Shown: positions 23,901 through 37,580 of the stretch, piece after piece
Position numbering within the stretch: the first letter of the stretch is position 1
How the letters are laid out: the number at the start of each line of letters is the position of its first letter
Source: Lingula anatina
Lineage: Eukaryota; Brachiopoda; Lingulata; Lingulida; Lingulidae
DNA: 62,000 nt
Assembly: GCF_001039355.2 (NCBI RefSeq)
Contig: NW_019776057.1
Location: 431,626-493,625, forward strand
Reading direction: 5' to 3'
Notes under the pieces: model-generated
The model's input: the letters and a program-made list of their open reading frames with translations, nothing else
Told to the model about the DNA's origin: nothing
Databases searched by the model: none
Position numbers and translations under genes: made by a program

Positions 23901-24993
23901 TAATTATGGTTTTCCAAACGAGAGATTCTATTACGTAGGACAAAATTTACGATATAGATTTTGTTTATTTGACCGTTCTATGATTTGCGGAGCAGACCTA
24001 TGGGACCTTGAATAAAACTTCTTTAATTGGACTGATCTTGCTAGTGTACCTCTCTGCCAATATTGTCCAATTAGAGGTGTTCAAGCTATTGTACGCAGTA
24101 CACGGGAACAAAATCGCTAGGTTTATCCACGCAAATTGTTGGTTTAGTCCAAAACACCACTACACAAATTATTGGTTTATCCCCGCTGCTTGTGTTACAC
24201 TTGTTGTTTCGAGATTGTTTCTTTCGTGCTGTTAGTGCACACTCGCACCTCAGGGACTCTTTAAGTCTTCCCTAATGGGGCGGAGTGCATCTATACAAAC
24301 CATACGGTGCCTAAAGTCGACAAAGAGTTTTCAATCGAAGAACCCCGTGTTTGGCCTGCTGAGTCCCACTTGCTTTCATCTGGCTGTTCTTGCTCCTGGG
24401 GCGTACATATGTCTGTAACTCGTGTAAATTGCTATCGTTTTCTTTGTCCATCCATTGTGTCTCTTTACTTTATTGGAAATATTGTTTCGTGGAGCATTGT
24501 TCTATCGAACACCTAAAGTGTTTGAAAACATTCGTTGACAACCGCTTAATCGGCTCTTCATCGGCAGGGCGCTTTGGCTCGTGAGGAAAGGAACTGCTGC
24601 TCCGAGCTCCCGACGCTGCAGGTTACCCCAAGACAGGTGACCTACATGACGTGGGGACTCGTTTCACCTTTTGTTACCATTGAAACATCTTGTCTGATTG
24701 AGAGTCCCCAATCTTTGTGGTCGTCCTCTTGACCCGCTGTCAGTCTGTTCTAGTGTCTGAAAATGGCCCGCTGCTTGTGCAACTGTCACGTAACACAGAG
24801 CATTCTGGAACAGTTCTTCTCTTATCGTTATGAAGTATTAGTATAGAAATTAGCACATTTTACGTGTCACCCACGCACTTGACTCTACCAAATGTTTCAT
24901 GCTGCCGAACATGCCCGTCTTCACGTAATGTGAAATAATGAGGTATCTGAGTGATTGTGCACGTCCTATTTGAGCAAACTGAAATAGAGAACC

Positions 24994-25127
24994 ATGGCTG
25001 GACGTTTTCAGAAAAAATCTAAAAACCCACCAAGCTATGAACCAGAGCCGCTAAATCATATGCTTTTCTACTTGGATGTATTCGGAAAGATAGAAAGAAA
25101 AAACCAGGGCTCCTTTGATTGTTGCAG
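24994..25127 (+). CDS. Possible isolated first coding exon (low confidence)
   Basis: An ATG in a good Kozak context (ACCATGG) opens 44 codons of plausible composition (MAGRFQKKSKNPPSYEPEP start, FYLDVFGKIE in the middle, FDCC at the end). It stops at a consensus-like donor TGCAG/GTAAAT. If not spliced, the frame ends at TAA two codons later. No following exon was recognised within the window and the family is unknown. It may be chance, because long gene deserts hold many such coincidences. Confidence 0.22.
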
Positions 25128-25167
25128 GTAAATTGTATTAATATAGGATGGACAGTTAGAGAGAGAT

Positions 25168-25190
25168 ATTATTATTATTATTATTATTAT
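25168..25190. repeat. (ATT)n microsatellite
   Basis: About eight ATT units, directly preceded by a short GAGAGA tract. Confidence 0.9.
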
Positions 25191-26701
25191 GAATTGACTT
25201 ATGAACAGTATTTCAAGAAAAATGATGCACGATATTGTTGATTCTGCCTAAGGTTGGATATGTTCGGAATATTAAAAAAAAAACCTTGTCGCTTTGGGTT
25301 ATATTCAAATAAATTTAGATAAAATCAAAGAGAACAGATGTTGATGAGTTTGTGAAATCAAATCAAGAGGCTGCCAACACATTTCAGATTTTATCAATGG
25401 ATTGAAAATAACGAAAGCTGATCTTTTGGTCACATATTATTAATTGCTTCATAACGTTTTTCAGACCGTTATATGGGTATGTTTATGATTTTTAAAACTG
25501 AAGGTTAGGGCCCTGGTAAAACGTAAAAGAAGCAAAGAGGAGCATTCTGTGGTGTTGTACATTGCAGAAACTGGTACCGTTTTATTTATGCCGTAATCCA
25601 GATTGCGAGCATTGAGCTTCCCAGCATGCAGTGTTCTGATTGACCCACTCACTGCACCGGAATGGACACAGTGCTCAGCTTGACCGTCTCGTGTCAACAG
25701 AACCGGTGGACAATAGTGAGAAAAAGTCAATTCACTTACTGGAATCTTGACTGCAATACTTGATCACCGCCCTAAGTTACTTTCAAATGCACTGAAGCCT
25801 TGTAAATAGCCTTAAGGAGAGAGCACCTGATGTACGCAGCCATTTTAAATGCAGCTGGTCTGCATTTGAAATAATAAGTTATGATGTGCATTTCTCAAGC
25901 AAACTTTTTTAAAAAATCGGTGTTTATATAACGTAACTGGCTTTCGGTTTATTGCAGACAGGCAATAGCTGTTGTGTAGATGGAGGATTGATTAGTAGTC
26001 TATTATGTATAGAATGAAACTCCTTCATAAATAGCCTGGAATAAAATTTTCGGCTGAATCGGTCTACTTCAGTATATCATAATACGTCATTTTTTATTTA
26101 TATGTTCATTATTGTTATTTTTCTTTTTTTACAAAACGCAGGAAGTTTTTTTTTTTATACACAAAAATGAGATTACTCTTTTTTGACGACATGCATTTAT
26201 CCCGCGCGAATATACGTCATATCATTGAAATAACAGATTTGATAACGCATCACATCTGTGATTTAGGCGGAGCGCTTCACTCCCTAAGCGGTTCATTAGA
26301 ACAGCATCCTTAAGTGCTATAGCCGTATTCCATCTTTTCAACTAAACTAAATTGACCACTTTCATTTGTAGCAGGTTGCATTACCGACGATTTCAGTAGG
26401 CCTTAAATTATAGTTTAGTCGATGAAATTAGAGAGTTTATTTTCGATTAAATCGATTTCTATATAATATTTCCCCCAACACTATGTTTACCTTGCCAATT
26501 GTAGTAATTGTAGCGTAAAATAGGGCATTAGCGAGACGCAGGTGGGGAGAGGTAGAGTTTCCTCAGCTGCGCGAGGGGATCAGCAGACGATAGGCAAATT
26601 CACTCTCTAAAACATTTTTCTCCAATTTCTAGTGTCCCTCAATTAAATGCTTTGCTGCGTTTCGCTGTTTTATGACAAGTTTGTACGCCGGAGAGTTCAT
26701 T

Positions 26702-27138
26702 GTTTGTAAACGTTCATACGTTTTCATTGAAGAGGCAGACGACAGCTATCCAAAGCAGACGACCACGTCCTCAAATTTCTGCCGTACCTTTTTATGAAAT
26801 ACTATATCGTATTTATGGTTGAAGAAAGCAAGACTTCGATGTTTATAAACTTTTATTTTATGCACAAATAGTCTGACATATGCCGTGGAAAGATAAGCGA
26901 GACAAGCGTCACAAATTGCAGAAGTTGCTGTCAATACTTTACAGATGTTGAGGGCGAGGTTGACACAATTGAGCTACCGGTGTTTGTAAACTTTCCTTGC
27001 CATGGGAGAAGCAGACGATGATGAGCCAGACGCTGACCAGACTATGGCGTCTATCCCTATTTTTTTTCTTTTTTATCAAAAACTTTATCGTAACTTAAGA
27101 GCAAAATGAGCACAATCGAATTTTCAAAGTTTGTAAAC
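26702..27138. promoter_or_regulatory. Cluster of three identical GTTTGTAAAC words
   Basis: GTTTGTAAAC occurs at 26702-26711, 26982-26991 and 27129-27138. Two of the three extend to TGTTTGTAAAC, which contains the forkhead-type core TGTTTGT. Three exact 10-mers in under 450 bases are unlikely by chance. A role as a forkhead-responsive element downstream of foxG is inference only. Confidence 0.3.
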
Positions 27139-28666
27139 TGTCCTTTTATATTCTCTGGGTTGTCGATGAAAGGAGAACTGGAGCAAGTTTTCCTCTTGGC
27201 TTGAATTGTAAACTGGAAAAAAAATGTTTGTCGTATTTTAAGGAAAAGCCAGATATAATCAATCAACCCATATTTGATAACTTTTATATTCATCTTATCC
27301 CATATGGTTCGTTAACTTTGGCAATTTTCTCCACGTTTCCAATTTACACCGACTATATTACAATGACTTCTCCCTGAGTTGTCACAAAGAAGGGGTTGAG
27401 TCAAAGCACAAAGGGCTCACGACTTCATCGGTTCAGGATCATGAGCTCGGTGTACAATGTTTAGATTATTTTGTCTGATTTGTTGATGCTCTCGGACCCC
27501 TTATCCTTAGCCAGCAATGCAGTTTGTTTATGTTCACCATTCATTCTCGCGTCTTATAATATTTATAAATATTGAGTTTGTGAAATCAGTGTGTCGTTCA
27601 CTGCAAACACTGTTGACATTCGTCCGCACCTGAGACTCCGCTGAGGCACAATGCTCCCTTTCAGTCCCCTCAATCGCAAAGTTTAGTTAAACACACATGA
27701 TGCGATTAGGGAGGTGTAGGCATAAAAACATTAAAACACACGTCTATTTAAACCTTTGTTTTCCGTCTGTTTTTACATCCCAGCCCCATTTACACACTCG
27801 GCATTCAGGTGTTTCGTTTGCATGCCAGAAAATATGTCAGGTCAAAGAAACGCAACAACTTCATTGAAAAGGTTAGGAAATCTCATCGCACTCTACCAAA
27901 GCGGACACAGCCAATCAAAACATTTACCCGTGAGAACGTAAATTTCGCCATTATCTTATACACAGAGACTTTGCCTGCAAGGTTTTATTGCCACTGTAAA
28001 AAAAGTTACCGTTTAGTTTTTAAATAAACAAATCGTGTGTGGCAACAGGTTGAGAAAACACCAGACCGATGTTACTGTTACCTTTATGAAACCAGCAGCT
28101 GGAGGCCGTGACGTCACCGAGGTTGTCATGGAAACAGATACACAGACTTATCTTTGGACCTTTGAACATTTTCAAAACTCATTAATGTAACACGGTATAA
28201 ACATGAAATCAATATTTGTTTTATAAATAAAAAATTAGGCTTTTTAATGCCTTTTAATAAATAATCATGGTTTTTTCTGCAATGCACTAATTGAGATAAG
28301 ATATTTTAAGTATCTTCACAAATAATTTTAAAGAAGTTCAAGAGACCGAAAAATACCAGAGGTAAAACGTTAAGATTGACTTGCTCATTGGCCTGATATG
28401 AATACTTAGATTTCACTGATTTTTGGACAAATAATATCCAAATTTTTCTGCGACACACAACAAACAGTCTGACAGAGAGACAAATTAATTGACAAACAAG
28501 CAAACAAACAATAAGATAAAATCCAATATATTACATAATCAGATGATAAAAATGCCAATTTCATTTGAAATTGTTTCAAGACCAACTTGCTTCATCCGTC
28601 TTAGTCTAACGATACCCTACACCATAATTCATTTTGGTATGATTATTGGTATAGTATGTGATACAG

Positions 28667-28833
28667 GGATTATGAATATTGTATTACTGCGCGTTACATC
28701 TTGCCCTGTTGTGTCATCCTATCAGGACCGCTGGTTTGGCAGGTGATCGTGATGGAGCTGGGGATTATAATCCTCAGCACTCTACAGCAGTGTGTTACAC
28801 AGTTGCTCTTTGATTATTATTACACCGGGATTA
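28667..28833. promoter_or_regulatory. Cluster of bicoid-class (K50) homeodomain sites
   Basis: GGATTA occurs at 28667-28672 and 28828-28833. Between them lies the perfect palindrome GGATTATAATCC (28762-28773), which is two back-to-back sites. GGATTA/TAATCC is the recognition core of Otx, Gsc and Pitx homeodomains. Four half-sites in 167 bases against roughly one per 2 kb expected suggests an enhancer, about 15 kb downstream of foxG. Not verified. Confidence 0.35.
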
Positions 28834-29374
28834 GAATCGCAGCGTTACCGGGTATTACGTCCTAAAATCTTGGTATAAGAAGTTACGATTATTGTTCCAC
28901 CACTGTGATGCGTTCATGATAAATTTAGCATGCATTGCACCCAACGTCGTTAAATATTAAATTATCAAAGCGTGCGCGCTTTCCATTGATATTATCCCGT
29001 ACATGGTAATCTTACTTATTCCATCCTTAAATCTTCCGAAATCTGTTGCCTCCCAAAATGTCATGAATTGTGGCTCAGGTATTTTTCTCTTTATGTCCCT
29101 TTCCCCGCCCTAGATTCAAAGGTTAAGATGAATTATATATAACTGTACTTATATTTACTTAAATATCTGACGTTGGACATTCTAGAAGGAATTAAAAATA
29201 TTTGTGAAGTAGGCCTAACGCTTTAGTCGTCCAATTCAGATATTATTCTTTATGCAAGTAGCTTTTGCCATCTTATACTGCCGGTTTTGATGGGCAATAA
29301 CTGGTACGATTAATAAAAACATTTCAACCACTTCCATACGTTTAATATTGAGGTCACCACACTTTGCCCAATAC

Positions 29375-29416
29375 ATTGCGCCATGGACATAATGACATTA
29401 TGTCCATGATTGCGCC
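29375..29416. repeat. 26-bp near-palindromic insert flanked by 8-bp direct repeats
   Basis: ATTGCGCC occurs at 29375-29382 and 29409-29416. Between them lies ATGGACATAATG, A, CATTATGTCCAT plus G, a perfect hairpin of 13-base arms counting the flanking C. The layout (8-bp target-like repeat plus inverted arms) resembles an extreme internally deleted hAT-type element or a transposon footprint. Confidence 0.6.
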
Positions 29417-29500
29417 TTTGAGACTATTTTTAAAGAGACAATAAATATGTCAAAATTGTATCATTTCGCATTAATTTGCTGTATTGCTTAAAAAGATGCA

Positions 29501-29526
29501 ATAAATAAATAAATAAATAAATAAAT
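29501..29526. repeat. (ATAA)n microsatellite
   Basis: Six and a half tandem ATAA units. Confidence 0.9.
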
Positions 29527-32333
29527 ATAGATCGACAGCCCCTGAAAAGTTTTGATTTTTATAACAGACATCTGAAATATGCCTATATATCAGATCTGTA
29601 TGATTCGATTTGCCAGCGCCGAGAATATGTCTAATAACTAAGGGAAGTTTAAAAAGCTTCTATTCACTAAAATTTGCAATTATCAAATTGTCTACACATA
29701 TCACTTGAAACTAAGATCAACTCTGATTAAAAAATAGATAGAGACAGTGCCACAGATTACTTTTTTTCTATGGATAGTGCAGTGTCAGTCAATCAATGAA
29801 TAGTGATTTCAGACTCGATATCACTTATCATATAGCTAAAATTCATGATGGATTAGAGACTGAAATAAGCATTAGTTTTAATTGTTAATATAAAATCATG
29901 AACGCAATATGTTAATGGTTCAGCCCAGTTTCAACACATTTTTCTAATCCATTACTGTATAAAATACATAACAGTTCCTGGAGCACAATCAATCTGACAT
30001 TGGTGTTAGACCAAAACACACCTTTGATGAAAAATTAAAGCAGATATTTTTTAGAGATAAGTGGAAACTTTTTTTCCGGTTCGGAAATTCCAGTTGGAGT
30101 AGATATTTCGATAACCTCAGTAATGTTGTTCCCTGTGATTCGTGTTTACATCTGCTTGGTAACCAAACACTTTTTAACATAACTCCCCGACCACACGTCG
30201 AACTTCACGCCAAGTCGTATTTAAACCAACAATCTTCGCGTGTGCAGCAAGACGTTAAAAGCCTCCTTTAACTCGCGGTGGGCTGGTTGATTTGGCAGTA
30301 AGACATCGTATATTGGCTTATCTTTAAATCGAGCGTTTTTCTAATCCTCAGATTTACTAGACATCTAGGTGAAATTCAACTCTCTTCGAATGATACACGC
30401 GAATTTGTGTCTCCCCAAACTTAAACTAAATATTTTAAGTAAAAGAGTAAATGGAGAGAAAATATAACGAGGCGTAGAGTACTTTATTCCACTTAATTCC
30501 TGATTGTAAGGGAAAGAAATGCCAAATTCTGTATACATTCCACGCCTCAGCAAGTTTCATTTGGAAAACATTCGCAAAATCGGATACGTGATCCGTGTTT
30601 CGGTTTGTGGCTGTAATGCCAAGCTGTCTGACAACAATGCGCGAGATGTTCCAGACAGGCTTCATCCAATTACAAGCTTATTTTGTCAGTTATGTGGAAT
30701 GAAAACACACAAACATAGCTTTTGAAAGCCACCGTGAAAGGTGGGAAAATATTTTGACACCCATTATCAGTTCACCATAATAAAATTCAAATGGATAATA
30801 AATAAGTTGACGGAAAGTGATGAAGCAAGGACAACCACAAAGACGAGGCTCTTGTCGTCTGAACAATGGTACATATCGAGTTATCTTGAGGGGAGGAATT
30901 CTTGAACGTTGGAGCGTGTGTTTTCTTACATCAAAATTAATTAAATGACAGCAGCTATGTCCAGATTAAGGACAAAATAGAGTTGAAAATAGGAAATCAT
31001 CCACAGGAATCTTTGTGTTGGTTGAACTTATTTAACGTCTCTTAATCGCTTCTTAACCAGGTGTGCACGCGCTACGGTTCCTCATAATAAACTTCACTGA
31101 AATAGGGACTGGAGTAAACACTAACGCAGTTGTTCGAAAAGGTAAAAAAAACGAATAAGAATGAAATAGAATGTCAGACTATATAATGGGGAGCAGGACC
31201 CATATGCTGTAAGTCTACACCTACCTCATCAACGACTCAGCTTGGGAGAAAAGTTTTTTCTCTAAAAAGTAGGATTTTTTCCAGCCTGTTGTTTAAACAT
31301 TTTAGATGTTTACAAGGGCTACTGCAACATCTCACTAGCGTCTGTAACCCGTAGCGCGCGGGTGGGCTCCCCTTTACCTCTGTTTCCAAACTTTTATCTC
31401 GACTGCATTAACTTTACATTTGTTTTTCCAGTTTAACGAAAACACGATCTTTATAAGTTTAGGCTAAGTTTAGACTTAAAGAGCTCGCCCGGCTTATATC
31501 TTTCGACTCAGTTTTCTTTCCTGGGGCCGCCGAAGCATGCAATCGGTCTGATCAGAGGCCAGCCCTCAACATGAGCTTACAATAACTACAAGAGCTCCTT
31601 GTTGTAAATATTTGAGTAAATGTCGAAAAAATCTGTAAGTGTATCTCGGGACTCTGCTGGCAAGTACGTTTTGGGTTACGACCATTATACCGGGAGACAT
31701 CTGCTAGGCTCCGAACCTATTACCGACTCATTATATTTGTGTTATCGCTTTTAGTTAAATCAACACAACAGATAAATATTTACGCCGCAGAGAGGCGAGT
31801 GTTTCTCGGATGTCACACTGTCGATCCCTTCTGTTACTGTAGCTGTTCAGTCAATTAAAACAATAGGTTAACAAGGAAAGTTGACCCCGAGACTTAAAAC
31901 GTCACCAATAATCTGCTCGAGGATGGACAGTATTGCGTTGTATATTCCACATGCACATACATGTACACCCATGCATACGCGTTTGCTCGCTCACGGACAC
32001 AAACCAACGCACACAGGTTTGTTTGCTAATAATGAAATTAGACGAGATTTGGACGTATCTGATGACGTCATGAAAATGGATGTTAGCTTTATTCCTTTCC
32101 TTTAGATAAGATAAGATAAAACAACGTATACAATCTTTCTGGATCAAAAGAACAAAAATGTCTTGTTATACATATACAGTAAAGTTACATAATTATTTGT
32201 AGGGCAAACTCATTGAGATTATTGCGAATCTCTTAATTTTAAGGGATCGAAGAATTCTGTACTTTTTTGTCATTGACAAAGATGATGCTCTGTTATTTGA
32301 CAAAATTCCAACAGTATTAAATGAACAAATGCC

Positions 32334-32336
<3 letters not shown>

Positions 32337-32377
<41 letters not shown>
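32337..32377. repeat. (GT)n microsatellite
   Basis: About 20 GT units without interruption. The Val/Cys-rich frame across it is an artefact. Confidence 0.95.
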
Positions 32378-32379
<2 letters not shown>

Positions 32380-33550
32380 GAAAGAATTTTGCTGTAAAGA
32401 AGAGACTGGGGTCCCGTCAATATTTAAAAATTGCGAAAGCAAACTTAAGCTTTACGTCAACCTGTACTTTTCTACATTTTATAACTGTATATCATGTATT
32501 TGTAAATAAGTCCTTTAAAAACTTAGAACCAGTGTGCTTCTCAGAAAAAGTTTCTGTTGCGCCTTGCTCTGCTAGTCTCCTTTGACAAGACAGGCAGCAG
32601 AATATTTTTGAGGATCTTTTAACGGCAAAGTAAGGATGTTGTATCGTTTTTTATTAACGTTAAGGAGAAAAAAATGACCCCACCTTCTGAAGTTTGGCTT
32701 TGTAAGTGAAATACAAAGTATCACTTTCCCAAATAGGTGGGTTTTGTATATAATCCTTGTGAAAATATTTAGCTTGGACTGCGGCGTTGGGATTAGTAGC
32801 CTTGGGTAGAATTTGAAAATTGATGGCAATAGTTCCTTTAAACCACGGATATTTCAAACGTATTTTTGAACGCTTCCGCGAGCAATTTGTCGGTTTTCCG
32901 GTGTTGAGGAAATACTTCAAACAGTGCTACTTGCTCCGACCTCAATTCACAAACAGTTATTACTGCTACAATAAAACAAGTAAACATTTATTTCTTAAGT
33001 GCTTAGATGTATACCTGTCGGTAATTAAAAGTAACTTGAAAGTGAGGTGATTATGTTTCTCCTCCACAGCCCAAGAACAGAACCAGCAGCGGCAATTTAT
33101 TGTGTCTCTGACTTCGAGGTAGGTGAAGGGTAAACAACAGGGGAAGGAAACCCAAATAAACAGACACGATCCCCCAAACAGTTCCTTTGTGAGCCACAGA
33201 GGTAGATAATATTTAGAATTTACTTTGTACATAAATCGGAAGACGTTTTGTTTCTTTTATCTATTCACGCGAATGTTTCCTATTCCACAGTCGCTGGTGT
33301 GTTGTCAAATGTTAGTGTTCATGCTCGAATACCCCATTACATTGCATAGCAATGCCAGCAGAGATGTGCCGTCTACCGCCCGACTCAACGCATTCATTGA
33401 CGAGCAAGCTGGATTTAGACAACTGCAGTAGACTGTTATATTATTCAAAAATTGGGAGAGAACAGAACTATAAAAGAACGAAACAAATATGACACTTGAC
33501 ACTTGGTGGTTTTGTATTTGGATGTTGTAAAGTTTGTCTTCGTCCCAAAC

Positions 33551-33553
<3 letters not shown>

Positions 33554-33591
<38 letters not shown>
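33554..33591. repeat. (CT)n microsatellite
   Basis: About 19 CT units. The Arg/Glu frame on the minus strand is an artefact. Confidence 0.95.
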
Positions 33592-33593
<2 letters not shown>

Positions 33594-36500
33594 AACACAC
33601 GTGTGTAAAGAAACTCATTCACAGACAGAACCTGCAATTCAAAAATTCTACAGCCATTTAAGACGTTAAATTTATTCAATGAAAATCCTTTCTCAGCCAG
33701 TTTGGTAAACTGCGAGCTAAAGATAATATTTGTAAGCCCTGTAGTGACACATTTCAAATGCTTCATTAGTTATAAAAGCACATTTTAAAAACCACATTAT
33801 CTGCCACAGAAAATAACAATCTTAGAGGCATGGCAAATATTTCTGGTTAACAAAGAAACTGACAACTTATAATCCTACATGTCAACTGCAGAAAAACAGT
33901 CGTCCATAATAAGTCTCTCTATGCGATATTGTCAGGCCCATTTCGTCCATAATTAGGTCTGTATATAATTTAATTCATTTTGTAGCAAGTTCAATCAATC
34001 AGGTCTACTGAAAGTGATTTAATAAACACGCCATTTAAAAGTCTTTTCAATTAGAGAGAACCGATAAATATTTATTTTTGCTTTGTTTGTTTATGTTTTC
34101 ATAATCCGCATGTATACATTTAGCATCGAACAATGAGGCACTCGGGCTGCGCGGTGGGTATCGCTATTCGTTGCTCGCTACTCTACCCCTCGGCTGAAAG
34201 GAACTTTTTTCTGTGTCTAATTGTTTGTGTGTTATTTACAAGCGTGTTTATATCAACATCCCTCCCAACAGAGCCACCAGGGTCACAAAACGCTCCCATT
34301 CAAAGTTGACTTTCACTCACTGTAGAAATCTGCATCTTTTGTCTCTCTGTTTGTATTCATAGCAATACCTTTGTTCAAAATGTGTACGTTTCAGCCATAA
34401 TAACCCGTGAGAATGGTTCTCGGAGAGAGAGCGGAGTCGAGGGGTTAGAGAAACACGTTTGTTGTATGACAAAAACACAAGGTGGATCGAAGCACCTTAC
34501 GCTGTACCCCCTGCTAAGAGAAAACGCATGTTGCACAAAAGAAAAAAAAAAATATTGCCTTGTCGTTGCACCTGTTTGCTTTACACCACGACCATTTACG
34601 CTCGTGACGGTCCTCACTCGAACCACACCAGATACACCATGGCCTGAAAATATGATTCCTTTCTTCCATCTTCTCGATTTCTTGAAACAAACCTTTGAAT
34701 ATGGTTTTAATTACATTCTATCTAATTCTTTCGTTCACAATTTAACCTGAGAATTGCTATTATAATGACGCAAAAACTGGTTTTGTGTTCTACTTAAAAA
34801 GAGACCGTTGTATAAGGTTCAAAAGTTGACACTTAATATTGTTATTAAACAAGAGGAACAGCAAATATTGTCTCATTTTTCATACTCGCATCTGTTTGTG
34901 GGCCAAAGAAGCGAAAACCAAGAAGGGAACATATGTGCAGTATTGAATGAACGTCATTTGTGTTTTCATAAACCAATTCCCGGTACATGAATTGTACTAG
35001 AAACATTCCATTCGCATACAGCCCTAACGATTGTTCACACTATCCATGAAAAATCTATCTACTCGTTTTAAAATCATTCTTTTATTCCAGTTGCATGCAA
35101 GTCAAACCAAATAATAATGATACAACTGCATTCTTGTTCATTACATCTGTTACTTCAGTCGACATCCTTTCCTACAATTATGATGAATTTCCTATGCAAA
35201 CCAAGCACAAAGTAATTGGACTCTTACAATGAAGTCAAAGAGAATAATGTTTGCTCGACTTATTAGATCTGCTCAAAAACAACCGATCTGTTATTTTTTC
35301 TATGAGCTATAAGTCACGATCCCTTGTTTTTTCCCTTTCATTGTTGTTGATACGCAGAAATAATGAGTGTCTCACAAAAAGGGTCAAAGATGATACTGCT
35401 AAAGGAACTCGTTTAACGATGCTGAAAAATTGCTTCTCGTGAAATCCACTGTACATAGTCGAAGCTGTCTAAGTTGCATTTTCTGTTGTCGCAACTTTCA
35501 AACAATAGATAATTAGGAATATTACATAGCAATTTCAAGAAAATGCCGACAAGAATTTCAACGGCTTGTCTTTTTTTCGGAAAATGCATTTGTCGCGATT
35601 CGACGTTGCATTTTTCTTTCACCGGTGTTTACCAACAATTAACGGGGCTGGGGTTAGGAAATGGCATGATCCGCTGGGAGTCAATTAATGCTGTCAAATT
35701 GGCGGGATAAAACATCTTGGGGGACTGCGTGTGGTAATATCCCTTGATTAGCGAATGCTCATCATTAAAGTTGTATCCGAACGTATTCAAAACACGGCGG
35801 TGGCCTGTGCATGCTTCTTGCTACATAATAACCAACTCATTAGGAATCACGGGCCTTATTTAGAGACAGCAAATTAAAGCTTTTTACTGTTTCTCGGTCT
35901 CTAGTAGCCCAACTCATCAAATAATGGCCACTTCGACAGACCTGTCTTACAAATTGCCTTGAAAGGGATATACGCACCTGCATGGCGCAGACGACTGATG
36001 TTGATGACATAATCCCTTTTTTCTGTCGTCTGCAGCGGGAATGTATTCTCTTTAACTTTGGAAAATTGACTGGATTTTCTCTCATTATAGTAATGGAGTC
36101 CGGTGTGGACTGAATAAGACTATATGTGTACTCCATTTAATTGAAGAGAAATCTGATAATTTTCAAATCCTTGTTTCTTCTCCACTTTGATCACAATGTC
36201 TGCTTCTGATTACTGTAGTGTTCCGCCGTTTTCATTTTTGTTTCTTTTTCTTTTGTGAAACAAATAGAAATGAAAGACTGTATTAAATTCCCCCTTCAAA
36301 GATAAAAAATATGGATCGATCAAATTTGTGACAATTACAAGTGATTTTTTAGGTTTTAACCGTCCCGGTTCTACCTCTTTTTTTCTATACAAAGATTGCG
36401 TGTCAAGTTTTGTTTATCCATACCAAAAAACAATTTATTTCACTGGGGCTGGACTAATGTATAAAATTTGTACAAAATCTTCTCCACAGATGCCGTAATT

Positions 36501-37541
36501 AAGTTTGAATTATAGTCCCCCGAGCTTAAGTGCTTTCCTATTTGCACAAAATTGGGGATGTTAATTATAAGGATGTTTCTCTCAGTAATCGCCTCTTCAT
36601 GAAACGTTTTACTAATGGGTCGCAGATCAGGTGCAACGCTGTTTCGCACAAACAATAGACAGCTATCATTAACAGCCAGTTGCTGATATTACCGATATTC
36701 CGCCATTTCCGACAGCTATCAACGGCGGCAATTTTTAGGAGTCCGGTTCATTCACGGGGGCGGGTATAAATATTATAGCCTGTTGATTTTGTGCAGGGAG
36801 ATTGTTTTTTCCGCTGAGCAACACAAAAACTTGCTGGTAAAGATCACATGGAGTTGCTGTAGACGATTAACATCGAGTGTTAATATTATAGGTGAAACAC
36901 TGGTCAAGTTTCGTCAACGTTATCTCGCGCTGTGACGTACTATACGCATATATGGCACATTTTCATGGAGCCATTGTCCCTCAGGTTGGAATCAAAATTT
37001 GACTATCCTGACAAAATGAAAACATTTTGGTAAATTATACAAAAGAGAAAAATGAGTATGCTGATCAACTATTGTGAAATTATTCTAATACTTCAAACTC
37101 CAAATTAAGTAAATTGTTATATAAATTCTGTCTGGAAAATTTACCAATGGCGAATTAATAATTGAAATATTAATTTATATCAAAAGCGGAAGAGAAAACC
37201 ACGAATTAGTGCCATTTAGTGGATGGGCTGTTTATTTCGAAAATGCCATGGATCATGTCAAATTGGAAATATTGTTGTGAACTACTGAAAACCTGTCGAT
37301 CATTATTTATGAAGAATAAGTTTGGCCTTTGTTCGGTTCATCGATTTTATCTTAACATATATTAATTAGAGAACACATGGTTTAATAAAATAACATTCAA
37401 ATGTTACACATTATATTTAAAAGTGCATATCCTCACAAACTTTAAACGATCGGTCCCACACGATATAATGCCAGTTTTGCTCAATTTTACCGGAGATTTC
37501 GGTTTTGAGTTGACAACCGACTTAAAAAGTCCCTCAGGTTG

Positions 37542-37544
<3 letters not shown>

Positions 37545-37572
<28 letters not shown>
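37545..37572. repeat. (GT)n microsatellite
   Basis: About 14 GT units followed by a degenerate GT-rich tail to about 37594. Confidence 0.9.

Positions 37573-37580
<8 letters not shown>

Larger units (their letters stand above)
18513..24993. other. Gene-poor DNA, candidate regulatory territory
   Basis: No supported gene. Contains (TTA)n at 20366-20389, a poly-C run at 20915-20930, TAGGCCTA at 20241 and 20886, and a GC-richer block at about 19560-20130 without coding signal. The longest frame (138 codons, 23046-23462) has no recognisable domain or splice context. Confidence 0.45.
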
